This document shows positions 23,858-35,280 of a DNA stretch of 64,000 bases, in pieces. Made by a program: the position numbers and the translations under genes. The notes under the pieces are model-generated. The model was not told the origin of the DNA. It ran no database searches and saw only the letters and a program-made list of their open reading frames with translations. Origin of the DNA: Teratosphaeria epicoccoides. Taxonomy: Eukaryota; Ascomycota; Dothideomycetes; Mycosphaerellales; Teratosphaeriaceae. Location: contig JADDMT010000071.1 of the NCBI GenBank assembly GCA_021401465.1, forward strand, positions 98,268-162,267. The letters are read 5' to 3'. Numbering within the stretch: position 1 is the stretch's first letter; every line of letters begins with the position of its first letter.

Positions 23858-26422
23858 TTACCACCTTCCCCAATCCTGCGGCACATCACTCATCTCGAAC
23901 TCAATCCTCTTCGCACCAGTAATATCCTTGTGCCTCAAGACCGCCTTCCTCACCTCTTTCCCATCGACTTTCAAACCCTTCACGAACGGCTTGCTCATCG
24001 CTCCCGGCGCAGAAATCACCAGCGTCTTCTCCTCGCCGCCCACACCACCGCTTTCCACACCCCGTGGCCACCTTATCGTGACCTTCTCAAAGAACGGCGA
24101 TCCAACCACATACTCATCCCCAACCGGGTTTAAGGGATAAAGACCCAACGCAGAAAAGATATACCACGCGCTCATCTGCCCCAGATCCTCATTCCCGCTC
24201 AGCCCGCCTGAAGTAGTGTTGTAGTTTTCCCACGCAATTTCTCGTGTGAGATTCTGCGACGCGTATGGATAGCCAATTGCGGCGTATAGATACGGAGCAT
24301 GATGGGAAGGCTCATTGGAGTGATCGTTGTGGCCGCCATGAAAGTACTCGTCGAGCTTGGACTTCATGATCGAGCGGTTGCCCATCAGAGCTGCAAGTCC
24401 GACGGGATCGTGCATGACGTTAAAAGTGTAAATCCAGTCGTCGCCTTCGGTCCAGCCGTGTTCAGGACCGGCCCATGTGCCGTCGGTGTTTCTGGCTTCC
24501 ATGAAGCCGGTAGCGTGGTTGTAAATCCGGTCGTAGTTCTTGCTTCTCTGGAACAACAGTGCAGCAGTACCATTGTCACCAGCATGCTTCGCAACGACAG
24601 CAGCCGCATAGTCGTCAAAAGCGTAGTCTAAAGTCCTTGATGCAGACTCTGCCCACTGATCATTGGGCACGTAGCCGAGATCCGCGTACGCAGTCAACCC
24701 TGCTCGGACTTCATCTGGCGTATAGGGCTGCCGATCGTAGTACAGAAGTTCTGTATCTTGCTCTGGCGGGACAAAGGCGTTTTTCTTCACGGCTTGCCAT
24801 GCTTTAGCGATATCGAAAGATATGAAGCCACGTTCCAATGCATTGGCGATGACAGCATCGACGTGTGTGCCGATCATGATGTTGGTCTCTACAATATTTG
24901 CCCACATTGGAAGTCGTCCTGCCCAGTCGTAGATTTGTAGCAAAGAGCGCATCATGCTGTTGACTCGCTCGGGAGCGAAGAGCGTGAGTAGTGAGTGCTC
25001 AGCACGGAAAGTATCCCAGATGCTCCAGCTTTGATAGTACGAGTCGTTTGACTGGTGCACTGTGTCAGTGTAGCCGCTGTAGAAGATGCGCTGACTACTA
25101 TCAGCTGTCAGTGGTTCGGAGAAGTCGGACGGGTATTGAAGCGCGTGAAATAGGCTGGTATAGAAGACAGTCCTTGGATCGTGGTCTATGTCGGTATCAT
25201 TGCGTCCCTCTATGTCGACACGGCCTAATTTCTCCAGCCATGCTTGCTTAAGTCTCTCCACCGTGCCCTCGAACGTGGCGTGGTCAGGCGCTTCCAGTTC
25301 AAGATTCCGTCGTGCCTGGTCGATACTGACAAATGAGACGCCGGTGCGGACCTCGACTCGTGTAGTCTTACTGTTGAACTTGACGTATGCGCCAAGCTCT
25401 TTGCCTCTGCCACTGGCGCTACCAGATAGAGACTGAACTTCTGCACCGTAGGTGAGACCATAGGACGTGAATGGCTCCGAGAACCTGCAAACGAAGTAGC
25501 CGCTGAAGCCTGGAGTGCGGCTTGGCCCAAGGGCGTAGTCTTGCCTTTGCGGGTTGTTGCCATACACTTCTTTGGCCTCTGCATCGACTGTGATATATCC
25601 GGTCCAATTCTTCCGCGTAGCTTGCACGAAGATATAGGGATCTTCACTCGATGGAAAGTCAAGGCGCAACCACCCGACATGTGACGTGGCCGTCAATGCG
25701 GCTTTGATAGAAGTGTTGCTGGCAGAGGACATGGCTTTGGAGTCCGCATCAGATGGCAAAACAGCGAGGGACGGTGGCGTACTCATGGCAGTTGGCGTGA
25801 TTTCGTCTCGCCGGGTCCGGCCGCTGGCACCCTCGCTGGCGATTGACGGCAATGGCTGCGAACCACCAGGGACCGGCGAATAGATACTCTCCGTCGCATT
25901 TAAGTCTGCTTGGAGGCTCCGAGCATCGAACTCAATCTCATACACGTAGGGCGTACTCTTCTCATCCTGCTTACTGAAGGCATGAGCCCTGTGCGTGAAC
26001 AAAGGCTCTACGTCTCCAACGCCTGGACTCAGCACCACCTGACCGCTCTCGCCCATCCATATAGCTGGTTGATGCGTGGCCTGAAATCCATGAACGTAAC
26101 GATCCGCGTCATTGTAAGGGCACTGCGATATGAAGTTCTCCCGTGTTTGCGGGGTCCATCGTGTCATTCCAAAAGGAGGGGAAACAGATGGGATCATGCC
26201 TCCATTGCCATTAGGCGTGATGCCGTAGGTGCCGATCTTTGGATTGACATATCGGAGCACGCCAGCGTTTTCGTGGTAGGAAGTCACAGCATTGTAGGTG
26301 AAAATTGATGCCAACATTGTCTGCAGGCGCAGACTGCTCAGCAGTCCAGCTGCAGAGTCGTAAACATCCTTGGCAAGGTAGCCGCTGCATTCTATCCAGG
26401 GCCGTACATATTCTATGATCAT
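23858..26422 (-). CDS. GH92 alpha-mannosidase
   Basis: Glycoside hydrolase family 92, calcium-dependent exo-alpha-1,2-mannosidase type, about 854 residues from the ATG at 26420-26422; the open frame upstream of it has only a GTG. Family landmarks: RYVNPKIGTYGITPNGNGG and PPFGMTRWTPQT near the N terminus; HGFQATHQPAIWMGE; a SIWDTFRAEHSLLTLFAP block; MARNTDG-like FMEARNTDGTWAGPE; EGDDWIYTFNVMHDPVG; and GNEDLGQMSAWYIFSALGLY, holding the acidic residues of the active site. The expected length and full C-terminal Ig-like part (KVTIRWPRGV...) are present. No convincing secretion signal is visible at the chosen start, so either a short 5' exon is missed or the enzyme is intracellular. Confidence 0.92.
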   Translation of the reverse strand: MIIEYVRPWIECSGYLAKDVYDSAAGLLSSLRLQTMLASIFTYNAVTSYHENAGVLRYVNPKIGTYGITPNGNGGMIPSVSPPFGMTRWTPQTRENFISQCPYNDADRYVHGFQATHQPAIWMGESGQVVLSPGVGDVEPLFTHRAHAFSKQDEKSTPYVYEIEFDARSLQADLNATESIYSPVPGGSQPLPSIASEGASGRTRRDEITPTAMSTPPSLAVLPSDADSKAMSSASNTSIKAALTATSHVGWLRLDFPSSEDPYIFVQATRKNWTGYITVDAEAKEVYGNNPQRQDYALGPSRTPGFSGYFVCRFSEPFTSYGLTYGAEVQSLSGSASGRGKELGAYVKFNSKTTRVEVRTGVSFVSIDQARRNLELEAPDHATFEGTVERLKQAWLEKLGRVDIEGRNDTDIDHDPRTVFYTSLFHALQYPSDFSEPLTADSSQRIFYSGYTDTVHQSNDSYYQSWSIWDTFRAEHSLLTLFAPERVNSMMRSLLQIYDWAGRLPMWANIVETNIMIGTHVDAVIANALERGFISFDIAKAWQAVKKNAFVPPEQDTELLYYDRQPYTPDEVRAGLTAYADLGYVPNDQWAESASRTLDYAFDDYAAAVVAKHAGDNGTAALLFQRSKNYDRIYNHATGFMEARNTDGTWAGPEHGWTEGDDWIYTFNVMHDPVGLAALMGNRSIMKSKLDEYFHGGHNDHSNEPSHHAPYLYAAIGYPYASQNLTREIAWENYNTTSGGLSGNEDLGQMSAWYIFSALGLYPLNPVGDEYVVGSPFFEKVTIRWPRGVESGGVGGEEKTLVISAPGAMSKPFVKGLKVDGKEVRKAVLRHKDITGAKRIEFEMSDVPQDWGRW

Positions 26423-26872
26423 GTTGACTCTGCCGCCACGCAGTGGTCGTACTTGCCAATCCACCACTGCGATGGGTAAAAGCTAGAAGTACTCCTCCAC
26501 TGAAATGACGCTTGGCCTGCAATGTCAAGCTCACTAGCCACGAGTGGTCAATGTCGACTCGACGACCAGGTCAACATGCACGTACGAGTCCGAAGTCAAA
26601 CGACGAAAAGAGTGCATTCGGTGAGAGTCCGCTGCAGAGTCAGCCAATCGTTAGCTTCGGGCCTTGCCTGCCAATCAATGTACCTCCACATGCCTCCGCG
26701 GACCCCCTTTGTTGTGGTCACCTTGGCCTTGAGTCCGTGAACCGTTGCCCAATGGACCATGCTCTACGCGTTGCGAATTCGGGAGCAAGCCATGGCTGCC
26801 GCAGCTCAAGCCCCGTACACGCTCGTTGCTCGGTCAGAAGCAACGGCGCAGGACTAGTAAAGGACATCTCCA
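26423..26872. other. Intergenic
   Basis: Upstream of the GH92 gene, left of the inverted-repeat element. Nothing recognised. Confidence 0.4.
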
Positions 26873-26875
26873 TGA

Positions 26876-26911
26876 GGCCTTGAATACTTCGTGATCCACG
26901 TCGGTGTGGAT
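26876..26911 (+). repeat. Left terminal inverted repeat
   Basis: 36 bases, exact reverse complement of 27504-27539 (37 bases if 26875/27540 are counted). Confidence 0.92.
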
Positions 26912-27169
26912 TGTCGTGGATATTATTTTCATCCACGGCAGTGAGAACCCATGGTGTTGCTGCTATTATTAGTGATATAATCCATGCTTCTTGAATACTG
27001 CTTCCGTGGATTGTCTTGGCAAAACTGCCGACTTCATGCGTTATAGTAGTCTTGCTCTTTCATCGATATACTACTAATTCACCATGTAACAAGACGTATG
27101 CCGGCTCAATTCACCTCTGTGGTCCTTGGCGATATACTGGATGAGTAGATAGCGCGCAAGGCGCGCTAG

Positions 27170-27367
27170 TCGGATACCTCAGGCTCATACCGGCAAGTCG
27201 ACCACGGGGCTGTTGCAGAGCTTATCAATGCGCGCCATGGCACTGTTTTTGACGGTCACCAACTGAGATCCAAGTTGAGCGACTTGAAGAAGAAGTGGCG
27301 CCATGATTCATGCAATTTGATACCTCGGAAACCTCGCAATAGGTATGGATCGTGGATCGTCACATGA
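27170..27367 (+). pseudogene. Myb/SANT-like remnant inside the inverted-repeat element
   Basis: Open from just after TAG (27167-27169) to TGA (27365-27367), 65 codons without its own start. The helix pair AVAELINARHGTVFDGH and QLRSKLSDLKKKWR resembles the last two helices of Myb/SANT-like domains of transposon accessory proteins. The N-terminal helix is missing. Short and degenerate, so the call rests on pattern only. Confidence 0.5.
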
Positions 27368-27503
27368 TGCGATTATCTTTGCCAAGTCTAGTTACCGAGC
27401 AGCGAGCAGCGAGCCCACGGTGGCGCTCGTGGATAACTGATGTGGATATAGTATATAAGACCGTGGATAATCCACGAGCGGAGCCGGTATACCAATTACA
27501 GTG

Positions 27504-27539
27504 ATCCACACCGACGTGGATCACGAAGTATTCAAGGCC
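27504..27539 (-). repeat. Right terminal inverted repeat
   Basis: Exact reverse complement of 26876-26911. Confidence 0.92.
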
Positions 27540-27542
27540 TGA

Positions 27543-28066
27543 TGAGGACGTTCGAAGAGAGCTCAGTACCGCGCCCGTCACGCTGCTACATGTATCAAGA
27601 GCACCCGATCATGCAGGGTCATGCAAACCCCAAGCACTAACAGCTGCGCCACACCACAAGTACCTCCCTCTGCCGCTTTAGTCCAACGTGTTCAAAGACC
27701 CAAGTATCGTCACATCAAATAGCACATTTTGGAGCAGGTGCATCGCTTGCCCCATCGACGTTGCTCTCGCGAACTTGCTCTTTGCGGTTAAAAAAAAGTG
27801 TCAAGCTCTGTGAGCCCCACTGTTAGCGCCAGGCAGCGGCATCAAAATATCTCGACAGTGACTCTTCAAGGCCAAGCCGCAACGGCGTCTCTAGGACATT
27901 GCTCAAGCATCCAGGTGGCCAGGCCTTTGATCACGGGACTCCAAGAGCAGACCACTCCTTCGATGCAGTAAGCAGCACAACATTCTGCACGCACTGACAC
28001 CTCACCGTGATCGGACCGACCGCAGTCACTACCCATCACCGTGCTCAGACAACGACTCAATTGGGG
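27543..28066. other. Intergenic
   Basis: Between the inverted-repeat element and the HET pseudogene; contains an A run near 27790. No gene seen. Confidence 0.4.
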
Positions 28067-30556
28067 ATGGCCAAACAGCATCAAGAAGGTTTCGACGCGG
28101 TTGACAGCGAAGATGACTGGGAAGATGATGCTACCTCCGAAAATGGGGAAGGCATGTTTGATATGTTCACCGCCCGGGTCAATGCTCAATCTGGGTCTGA
28201 TAATGGTCTTCTGAATTTGGACTCATATCACCGTGAGCTTGAACGTGAATTTGGCGAAGGCGCCATCAACCATGAAGTCTTGGCGGGCGAGGTGCGCACG
28301 CATTGGGAAGAGGAAGAGGAACGGCAGGAAGAGGATGCGGACCTGCTTTACCTCGACGAAGACAAGGCGGATATGCCCGACCTCAATGACTTGGATAGCT
28401 TTGACGTGCAAGTGCAACGAGCTCTTTTTGCTTCGAACGCACCGACTTACAAAGCCAATAGAAAGGCCAGAAAGGCACAGGTGCGTTGCTCGCATGGCAT
28501 TTGTGCATCCAACATTTAATCCGTTGAGTACTGGATGTGTGCTCCATATCATGTCTTACAAAGATGTGTATGATTACTGACTCCAACACAATTGTTGCAG
28601 GCGAAGGTTGGTTCAACTGGCACTAGACAGCCATCAAACCTGCCTGTCCGCACCAGAGACAAAGTCAAAGAAGGAGAGCTGCCTACAGTGCCTGATGCTG
28701 CTGGACCCTCCGCCAACGAAAATACTCACATCTTCACCGAGGCTGTCGACGACGAGATTGAGCTGGTTAGCATCCATGGTGCAAGTGCGGACCTCATCCA
28801 GGACCAACGATTCCCTTATCTGCACACAGAGGAGGCTTTGAAGACCGTTTCAGCGCACATGAGTAGTGATGCCAACGGATTCGATGCAGATGCATATCAG
28901 TACACACCATTGCTTAGCCCGACAGCAATTCGAATCATTGACATCTTACCAGCAAAGGCACTGCACGAATCTATCAGGTGTAGTATGCGTACCATCAGCC
29001 TAAAGGGCTTGACTGAAAGACCAAGGGACTATTACCAGACTGTGTCCTATGTCTGGGGCGAGATCGACGAGCAAGGTACGCACCTCACGCACACAATTTG
29101 GGTAGACGGGCAGACGCTCCGGATCACGGGTCCTCTCTACGGCGCCCTCCAAAAGATCCGTGGGCATCTGGATGCTGGTCAATTGCCCGTCTACGGTCGA
29201 CGAGCGATGCTGTGGGTCGATGCCATCTGTATCAATCAAATGGACCTACGAGAGCGCAACCATCAAGTGCGCCTCATGGAACAAATCTATGCGAATTCGA
29301 TTCGAGTGTTGGTTTGGCTTGGCGATAGCACTTCTGGACATGACAAGCAACTAGCTTCCGCCATCGACGACGGAGTCTGGGATGTAGACCCATCTGGTCA
29401 TGAGTAGTGGGCGGAGGATTTGGGCACGGCGTTGAGCTGGATTATGGACAAGCCATGGTTTCATCGGAGGTGGGTGGTGCCAGAGTTTGCATTGCAACGT
29501 GCACGAAGTGTGCTGTTTGGTAACTACGCAGTTGACTTCCGGCCATTTGCATATCTGATGAGAGCTACGGGGCTGAGCCGCTACACGGGTCCAATGCAGT
29601 ACGCGAATTTGTGGGATGGTCTCAGGACGAAACGGTGGCTGCTGGCCAACTTGCAATGATTCAGCGGAGCCAAGTGCTCAGTCGACCACGACATCCTGTA
29701 CGCCCTTCGAGGCATCAGCTGTGGTTGTGGGCACGCCAAGTCCACGTGTGACAAGGCCGACTGCCTCTCGTGGCTCACAATTGACTATGATCTGTCCGTA
29801 GACAATTTGTTCATGAAGGTTGCCCGAGAAGCTGCCGTGACAGACGCGATAGCCGTCCTTTGCTGCGCAGCAATGCGTTCTGGCGGGTCAACATCTTCCT
29901 CTTTACCATCATGGGTGCCGGATTGGCGAGGGGCGTTGCCCACCTCCGCGCACTTCAAAACGAGCAAATTCATTGACGACTGCTCCGTGGAGTACACCGA
30001 GAGCAATGCTTCAGCCAGCTTCTACTACAACAACATTCACGTGTGGGCAAAGGAGAAAGACAATCCACAGACGCTCGTGCATGTCGACGACGATGACTCT
30101 TTGCCGGCACTCACGCTCAATGTCTGGCTATTTGAATATGTTGGCGCAAGCAAGGATCGGCCGCTCTTCGCACAGAAAGAACCATTGGCAAGCGACAACT
30201 ATGCAGCACCAAGCCTGGATGTCATGATGAAATGCGATGGAGATCCAAGGAGAATGCAGGAGGTCCCAGTGATCATTAGCAAATCTCGAGGCCCAGAGAA
30301 GTTTGCTCTTGATCTTGACCGAGTCTTTCCTTCTGGCATTGATGGCGACGTGATCATTTTAGCCCCGTGGTCTAGAATGGCGTTCTCGCTGCACAGGACT
30401 TCAAGATCATCCCGCGAGCAAGAATGCTTTACGCTTGCGTCGTGCTTCAGACGGCCTATTGTGCTCGGCAATGGGACATTTGAGTGGCTCCGGGGAGGAA
30501 AGCCCTGGATGAATGGTGATCTGTCGAGGCCTTTGCATCGCATTCGTATCGTTTGA
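28067..30556 (+). pseudogene. HET-domain protein gene with two in-frame stops
   Basis: Heterokaryon-incompatibility (HET) family, normally a trigger of non-self cell death. Exon 1 is 28067-28480, an acidic N-terminal region (DAVDSEDDWEDD...). The intron 28481-28600 is followed by one long frame to 30556, about 789 codons. HET landmarks: YYQTVSYVWGEID, LWVDAICINQMDLRERNHQV and IYANSIRVLVWLGDS, then KPWFHRRWVVPEFALQRA and DILYALRGIS. The frame is cut by TAG (29405-29407, between SGHE and WAEDL) and TGA (29657-29659, between LLANLQ and FSGAKC). Both lie inside conserved sequence and in phase, so they are nonsense changes, not intron ends. The likely originals are CAG and CGA. The 28067-29404 part alone would still give a protein of about 406 residues with the whole HET core. 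Confidence 0.85.
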
Positions 30557-31077
30557 GCAATTGATGAATGGGTATGCCCCAGATCTCTCCGATAGGCACT
30601 GGCATTGTTGTGATCGTCGCAGCCATCTTGGCTGGAGCATTGCACACATTTTCGCGTCCAGATCGCTTCGTCCGTGCCATCAAAACCACAGCATTGCTCA
30701 TTTTGCATCTCATCCACAGCTGGGTATATCGCATCAGCCATACATAGAGCTGCATTACATTCCTAGTACTAGCGAGAAGTCAACATCAGCCTTGCCAAGC
30801 ATCTAAAGTGGGGCCATGACGTCCCGTCTTTGGGGAAGTAGTGAGGAACGCATTTACAATGGATCGTGCGCTGCTTCCGCTGTTTGAGCTACCAAAGCAT
30901 AGAGCGCGATTCAATCGCAGGTCCATCGCCGAGAAAGTCAGGACACTGACTGCCAATCGAACATCAGAGTCTCGGTCGCCCAGCCGGATCCTACCTTGGG
31001 TCTGGTGTACGTAATACCGCCAGGGCAGGCGATCCAAACCAGGGTGTACAATCCGACCTCACACGCGGCTTTCGATC
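30557..31077. other. Intergenic
   Basis: Spacer and promoter of the phospholipase D gene; nothing else seen. Confidence 0.4.
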
Positions 31078-34000
31078 ATGGGCATAATTGGAAAGACCGA
31101 GCATGTCTCTGCAGAGGAGCAGCAACGCCATGTGAATCAGGGTCCCGCTGACCGCCACGGCGACGAGGACCGAGACCTTAAGGACAAGCTCAGGCATCCT
31201 TTTCCAGGCCTTAGGCAGAAGCTCAAGGGTACCCATCTCCATGATATGAAGATAGGGGCTATCCATCTGAAGCACAAAATTGGCAAGTATGAGAATCTCT
31301 TCAACCAAAATCATCGCCACGACGAGGAACATGAGCAGGCGACAGATGCCAAGCGGACCAAGGTCGCAGAAAGCCATAGATTCCAGTCGTTTGCACCCGA
31401 GAGAGACGGTAACCGGATCAAATGGTACATTGACGGACGTGACTATTTCCACGCAGTCTCCGTTGCATTGGAGCGAGCAAAGGAAACCATATACATCGCA
31501 GACTGGTGGCTTTCGCCTGAGCTTTTCCTGCGGAGGCCTCCTGCCACCCAGCAGCACTGGCGTTTAGACACTGTGCTCAAGCGAGCCGCAGAGAGAGGAG
31601 TCAAAATCTACGTCAACGTCTACAAAGAAGTCGAAGCGGCCATTTCGTGCAATAGCAAGCACACGAAACATGCTCTCGAGGCCCTCTGCCCAGAAGGAAG
31701 TCCAGGTCACAAGAATATCGTGGTCATGCGGCATCCGGATCACAACGTCTTTGAGAATGCAGGTGACATGACATTCTACTGGGCGCATCACGAGAAGTAC
31801 ATTGTCATCGACTATGACCTTGCCTTTATTGGTGGATTGGACCTATGCTTTGGACGCTGGGACAACAGACAGCATCCATTGTCAGACGCACATCCAGCTG
31901 GTGTCGACCAGGAGATTTGGCCAGGCCAGGATTGGAATAACAACCGCATTATGGACTTCCAATCTGTGGAGGACTGGAAAAGTAATGAGGTGTCGAAGGC
32001 AGAATACGGTCGCATGCCGTGGCACGACGTTGCTATGGGCGTAATTGGTCCTTGCGTATATGATATCGCGGAGCATTTTGTCCTACGATGGAACTTCGTC
32101 AAGCGCGACAAGTATAAGCGAGACGACAGATACGATTGGCTTACCATGACTGGTCGCACAGGTGAGGATGAAGACCTCATTGGCGTTCAGCGGCCAAAAC
32201 ATCCGGTGGGTGACTACATTCATCATCCGCTGTCGCCATTGGAGCACAAGACCGGCAATCCTAGGCAGGGCCGTCTTGTTGCGAATGACTCAGCAGAAGC
32301 CGATGGTCACCGCGAGATCTGGCACGATGCTGCCGAAGACGTGGACGAGCATGGCTACACGTCCAGCCAACATCGTTACGGCCACGGCGCAGAAAAGCGA
32401 TTTGACCAGTACAGGAACAATCCGGACGCTTTTCTAGAGAAGCACGATCCGCGTGACAGATTTGACGATTTCAAGAAGGAACAACAGGACTATTGGGACA
32501 AGCACGATCCACGCGATCACATTCACCGTCCGAGCTTCATGCAGAGCAAAAGCCAGACCGGGCTACCAGGTACTGCCAAAACGCCGAGTCAGGTCGAGGA
32601 CATGGATACGAAGCAGGAAAACGCCAAGATGACTGGCAACAACCCGAAGACTGAAGGCACAGTCACTGCATCCGGCGGTGTCGCGGAGAAGTCGAAAGCG
32701 TACACCTCGGGATTGTCTGGGACTGCCAAAGCCGTCGACGGTCAGGGCAGTGTACATGCACAAGTTATACGAAGCTCTGCGGACTGGTCCAGTGGCATTC
32801 TCACTGAGCAGAGTATTCAAAATGCGTACTGTGAGATCATTCGGGGCGCCCAGCACTACGTGTACATTGAGAACCAGTTCTTCATCACTGCAACAGGTGA
32901 CAAGCAGGCACCAGTGCACAACTTGATTGGAAAAGCTATTGCCGATGCTGTAGTGGCAGCGGCCAAAGAGGATAGGAAATTTCGCGTCATTATCATGATA
33001 CCTTGCATCCCCGGCTTCGCAGGTGACTTGCGCGATGATGCCGCACTAGGCACACGAGCAATCATGGACTACCAGTACAAGTCCATCTGTCGTGGCGAGG
33101 AGTCAATATATGGCAAGATCAAAGCGGCTGGTGTCGATCCTACGCAGTATGTCTTCTGCTTCAACCTACGATCGTACGACCGAATCAACAAGACGCCTGC
33201 GCTCAAAGAAGCAGAGGAGAAGAGTGGAGCGTCTTACCAAGACTTGCAGCGAGCCCAGGCCGAGACAGTGATGCCATCGGGTGTCCATGGCGCTGAGGGC
33301 GAGGGAGACGCCAGGCATCCGGACTCAGGAAACCGGCCGGCGATCAGTGACGAGCGCGAGCAAAAGCGCGAGAGGATGGAGGAGGCTCTGCAAGATGCTG
33401 GACTCGGCTCTGATGGTAGACAAGGGGGCATCATCAGTGAATGGTCGATCGCAAAGGACGCAATGCTGGGCGAAAAGAAAGTCAGCGAGGAGCCGTGGCG
33501 AGGCCGAGGTGGCGAGAAGGATGGCGGCGATAATGCAGATCAGAAAGAACAGGAGGTTGACAACTTTGTTCAGGAAGAGCTGTACATTCACGGCAAAGTC
33601 AGTACCTCGGAGCTTCGATTTTCTTGTGATCCACTACTGACACTGGCAATAGGTCCTGATCGTCGACGACCGCATTGTCATCTGCGGCTCCAGCAACATC
33701 AACGACCGCTCCCAACTCGGTTTCCATGACTCCGAGCTCTCTATTGTCATGGAGGACACCGTCCCTCTGCAATCAACAATGAACGGCCAATCCTACACCG
33801 CCGGGCACCACGCCGCCACCCTCCGGCGCATGCTCTGGCGCGAGCATCTCGGTCTCCTGCCCGCCCAAGAACTCGACGCCACCAACGACCCCAATGCTCA
33901 GCCTCCAGGCGACAGCGAAAATGACTGGTTCCAGCACGACGAGCACAACGAGTTTGTCGCCGATCCATTGTCTGATGAGTTGTGGAAGACGTGGACGGAG

Positions 34001-34279
34001 CAGGCGACGCTGAATACGCAGATCTTTAGACATCTGTTCCATGCGGATCCGGATGATAACGTTAAGACATTTGAGGATTATGATAAGTTCTTAGGTGCTA
34101 AGGGGAGTAGGAAGGCGGGACATTTGTATGATCCGTATCAGCCGGTTGACCACGTGAGGCAGGAGCTGGATAAGATAAGGGGCCATTTGGTGTGGATGCC
34201 ATTGGAGTTTCTGAAGGATGCTGAGATGGCGGAGAAGGGGTTGCAGGTAAATGCTTGGACTGAGTCCGTTTATACCTAG
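31078..34279 (+). CDS. PLD1: Phospholipase D
   Basis: Phosphatidylcholine-hydrolysing PLD making phosphatidic acid. Exons 31078-33597 and 33653-34279, about 1048 residues; the 55 bp intron splits the second catalytic motif right after HGK. First HKD: HHEKYIVIDYD in a GGLDLCFGRWD context (about residue 240). Second HKD: IHGKVLIVDD followed by CGSSNINDRSQLG. An IENQFF motif lies between them. There is no PX or PH domain at the N terminus, which is short, charged and His-rich, so this is the compact fungal type rather than full Spo14 architecture. Between the two halves is a low-complexity linker of roughly 200 residues (about 365-565) with a duplicated KHDPRD motif. The tail (DPYQPVDHVRQELDKIRGHLV, WMPLEFL) is typical of the family. 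Confidence 0.94.
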
Positions 34280-34515
34280 ACGAGGTGAGCACGAGTCTCG
34301 AGATCGGAGACGGATGGAATTCTTTTGCGTAATGAATTGATGATATTGGTAACCGAATGACCGTTCATTGCAAGATGAGTCTACTTTTTGAAGGCGTCAA
34401 GGCCGTGGACACGTGCGCTACTGATAGGAAGAAGGATCATTAGCTTTGCAGTTCCAAAGCACGATCTGCCTCAGTGAACGCCAGACGCCAGTCAAGGCAT
34501 GTCTCATGCTTTCTA

Positions 34516-35280
34516 CTACAACATCGCCAGAGCAGCAAACAACGCAACGAAACCAACGACCGCGCCCGCTCCCATCATCGACACCGACGTCACGCTCGCG
34601 GCCGCTTGATAAGCCGTCGAGCTCGCACTGGCACCCGCACTTGGCGCGACCGGCGTATTACTCGCAGTGACCGTCGCGCCCGCCGCCGCAGCAGGACTCG
34701 TCGTCGGCACCCCACCCTCCGTGCAATTGCACTGCGGGCTCGTTCCGTTCGTCGCAGTCCCATTGGCGTAAGGCGTGCTGCCAGTGACCATTGGCCCGGT
34801 GGCAGCCGTAGTGTTGGTTGTGCTGTTCATGATGGGACAGATTCCTGTCGCGGCAGTCGGGAAGGTAGCGCCGTTGTCTGGGTGCACGGTGCCATTTTTC
34901 GCGCAGGCGGCGAGACCGCTTAGGGCGCCGCAGCCAGACCAGCAGGTTGCGGTGCCGTCGTCGCCGCCGAAGCCGGAGAGGTTGTCGTTGCCTGGTTTGG
35001 GGAGGTTAGTGGTTCGGTTGAAGGGGTGTGCTGGAGGGGGGGTCTTACAGTTGCCTGGGGTGCCTACGCCGTTTGTGCAGCGAATGATGATGTCGCCGCC
35101 GGCACAGTAGGTCTTGCATGAAGGTCAGCTGGCTCGTCTAAACGTATCCGTACTTGTGCATGAACTCACAGCATTGGGCATATCGCAGACAATTGTGCCA
35201 TCGCTCGACTCTGTGTATCCCGACTGCGCAAGAGCGATCGACACAAAGGCAGCGGCGGCGGCGGCGACAGTAAGCTGCAT
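34516..35280 (-). CDS. GPI-type secreted cell-surface protein
   Basis: Three exons: 35170-35280, 35049-35112 and 34516-34991, 216 residues. Signal peptide MQLTVAAAAAAFVSIALA; a Cys-containing globular part (TYCAGGDIIIRCTNG, CWSGCGALSGLAAC) of a kind common in filamentous fungi; then a Ser/Thr/Ala-rich stalk (TSPAAAAGATVTASNTP...) and a C-terminal hydrophobic span (GAGAVVGFVALFAALAML) ending at the stop, the layout of a GPI-anchor signal. Function unknown; probably wall or plasma-membrane surface. A TTTAAA box at 35362-35367, about 85 bp upstream of the ATG, may serve as TATA. Confidence 0.82.

Larger units (their letters stand above)
26873..27542. mobile_element. DNA-transposon remnant with perfect 36-37 bp terminal inverted repeats
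   Basis: The ends 26876-26911 and 27504-27539 are exact inverted copies (starting GGCCTTGAATACTTCGTGAT). They are flanked by TGA on both sides (26873-26875 and 27540-27542), read as a 3-bp target duplication. Further GTGGAT/ATCCAC motifs recur just inside both ends. Size about 664 bp between duplications. Inside, 27170-27367 is an open frame with a Myb/SANT-like stretch (ELINARHGTVFDGH, LRSKLSDLKKKWR). PIF/Harbinger elements encode such a protein and make 3-bp duplications, so a non-autonomous Harbinger-like origin is likely. There is no transposase. Confidence 0.8.

Noticed and set aside
29405..29659. Programmed stop readthrough or selenocysteine in the HET gene
   Set aside because: Two different stop codons (TAG, TGA) in ordinary Gln/Arg positions, and other nearby genes carry similar stops; decay is simpler.
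34474..35110. Arg-rich plus-strand frames opposite the GPI-type gene
   Set aside because: Antisense to a gene with signal peptide, spliced cysteine domain and anchor signal.
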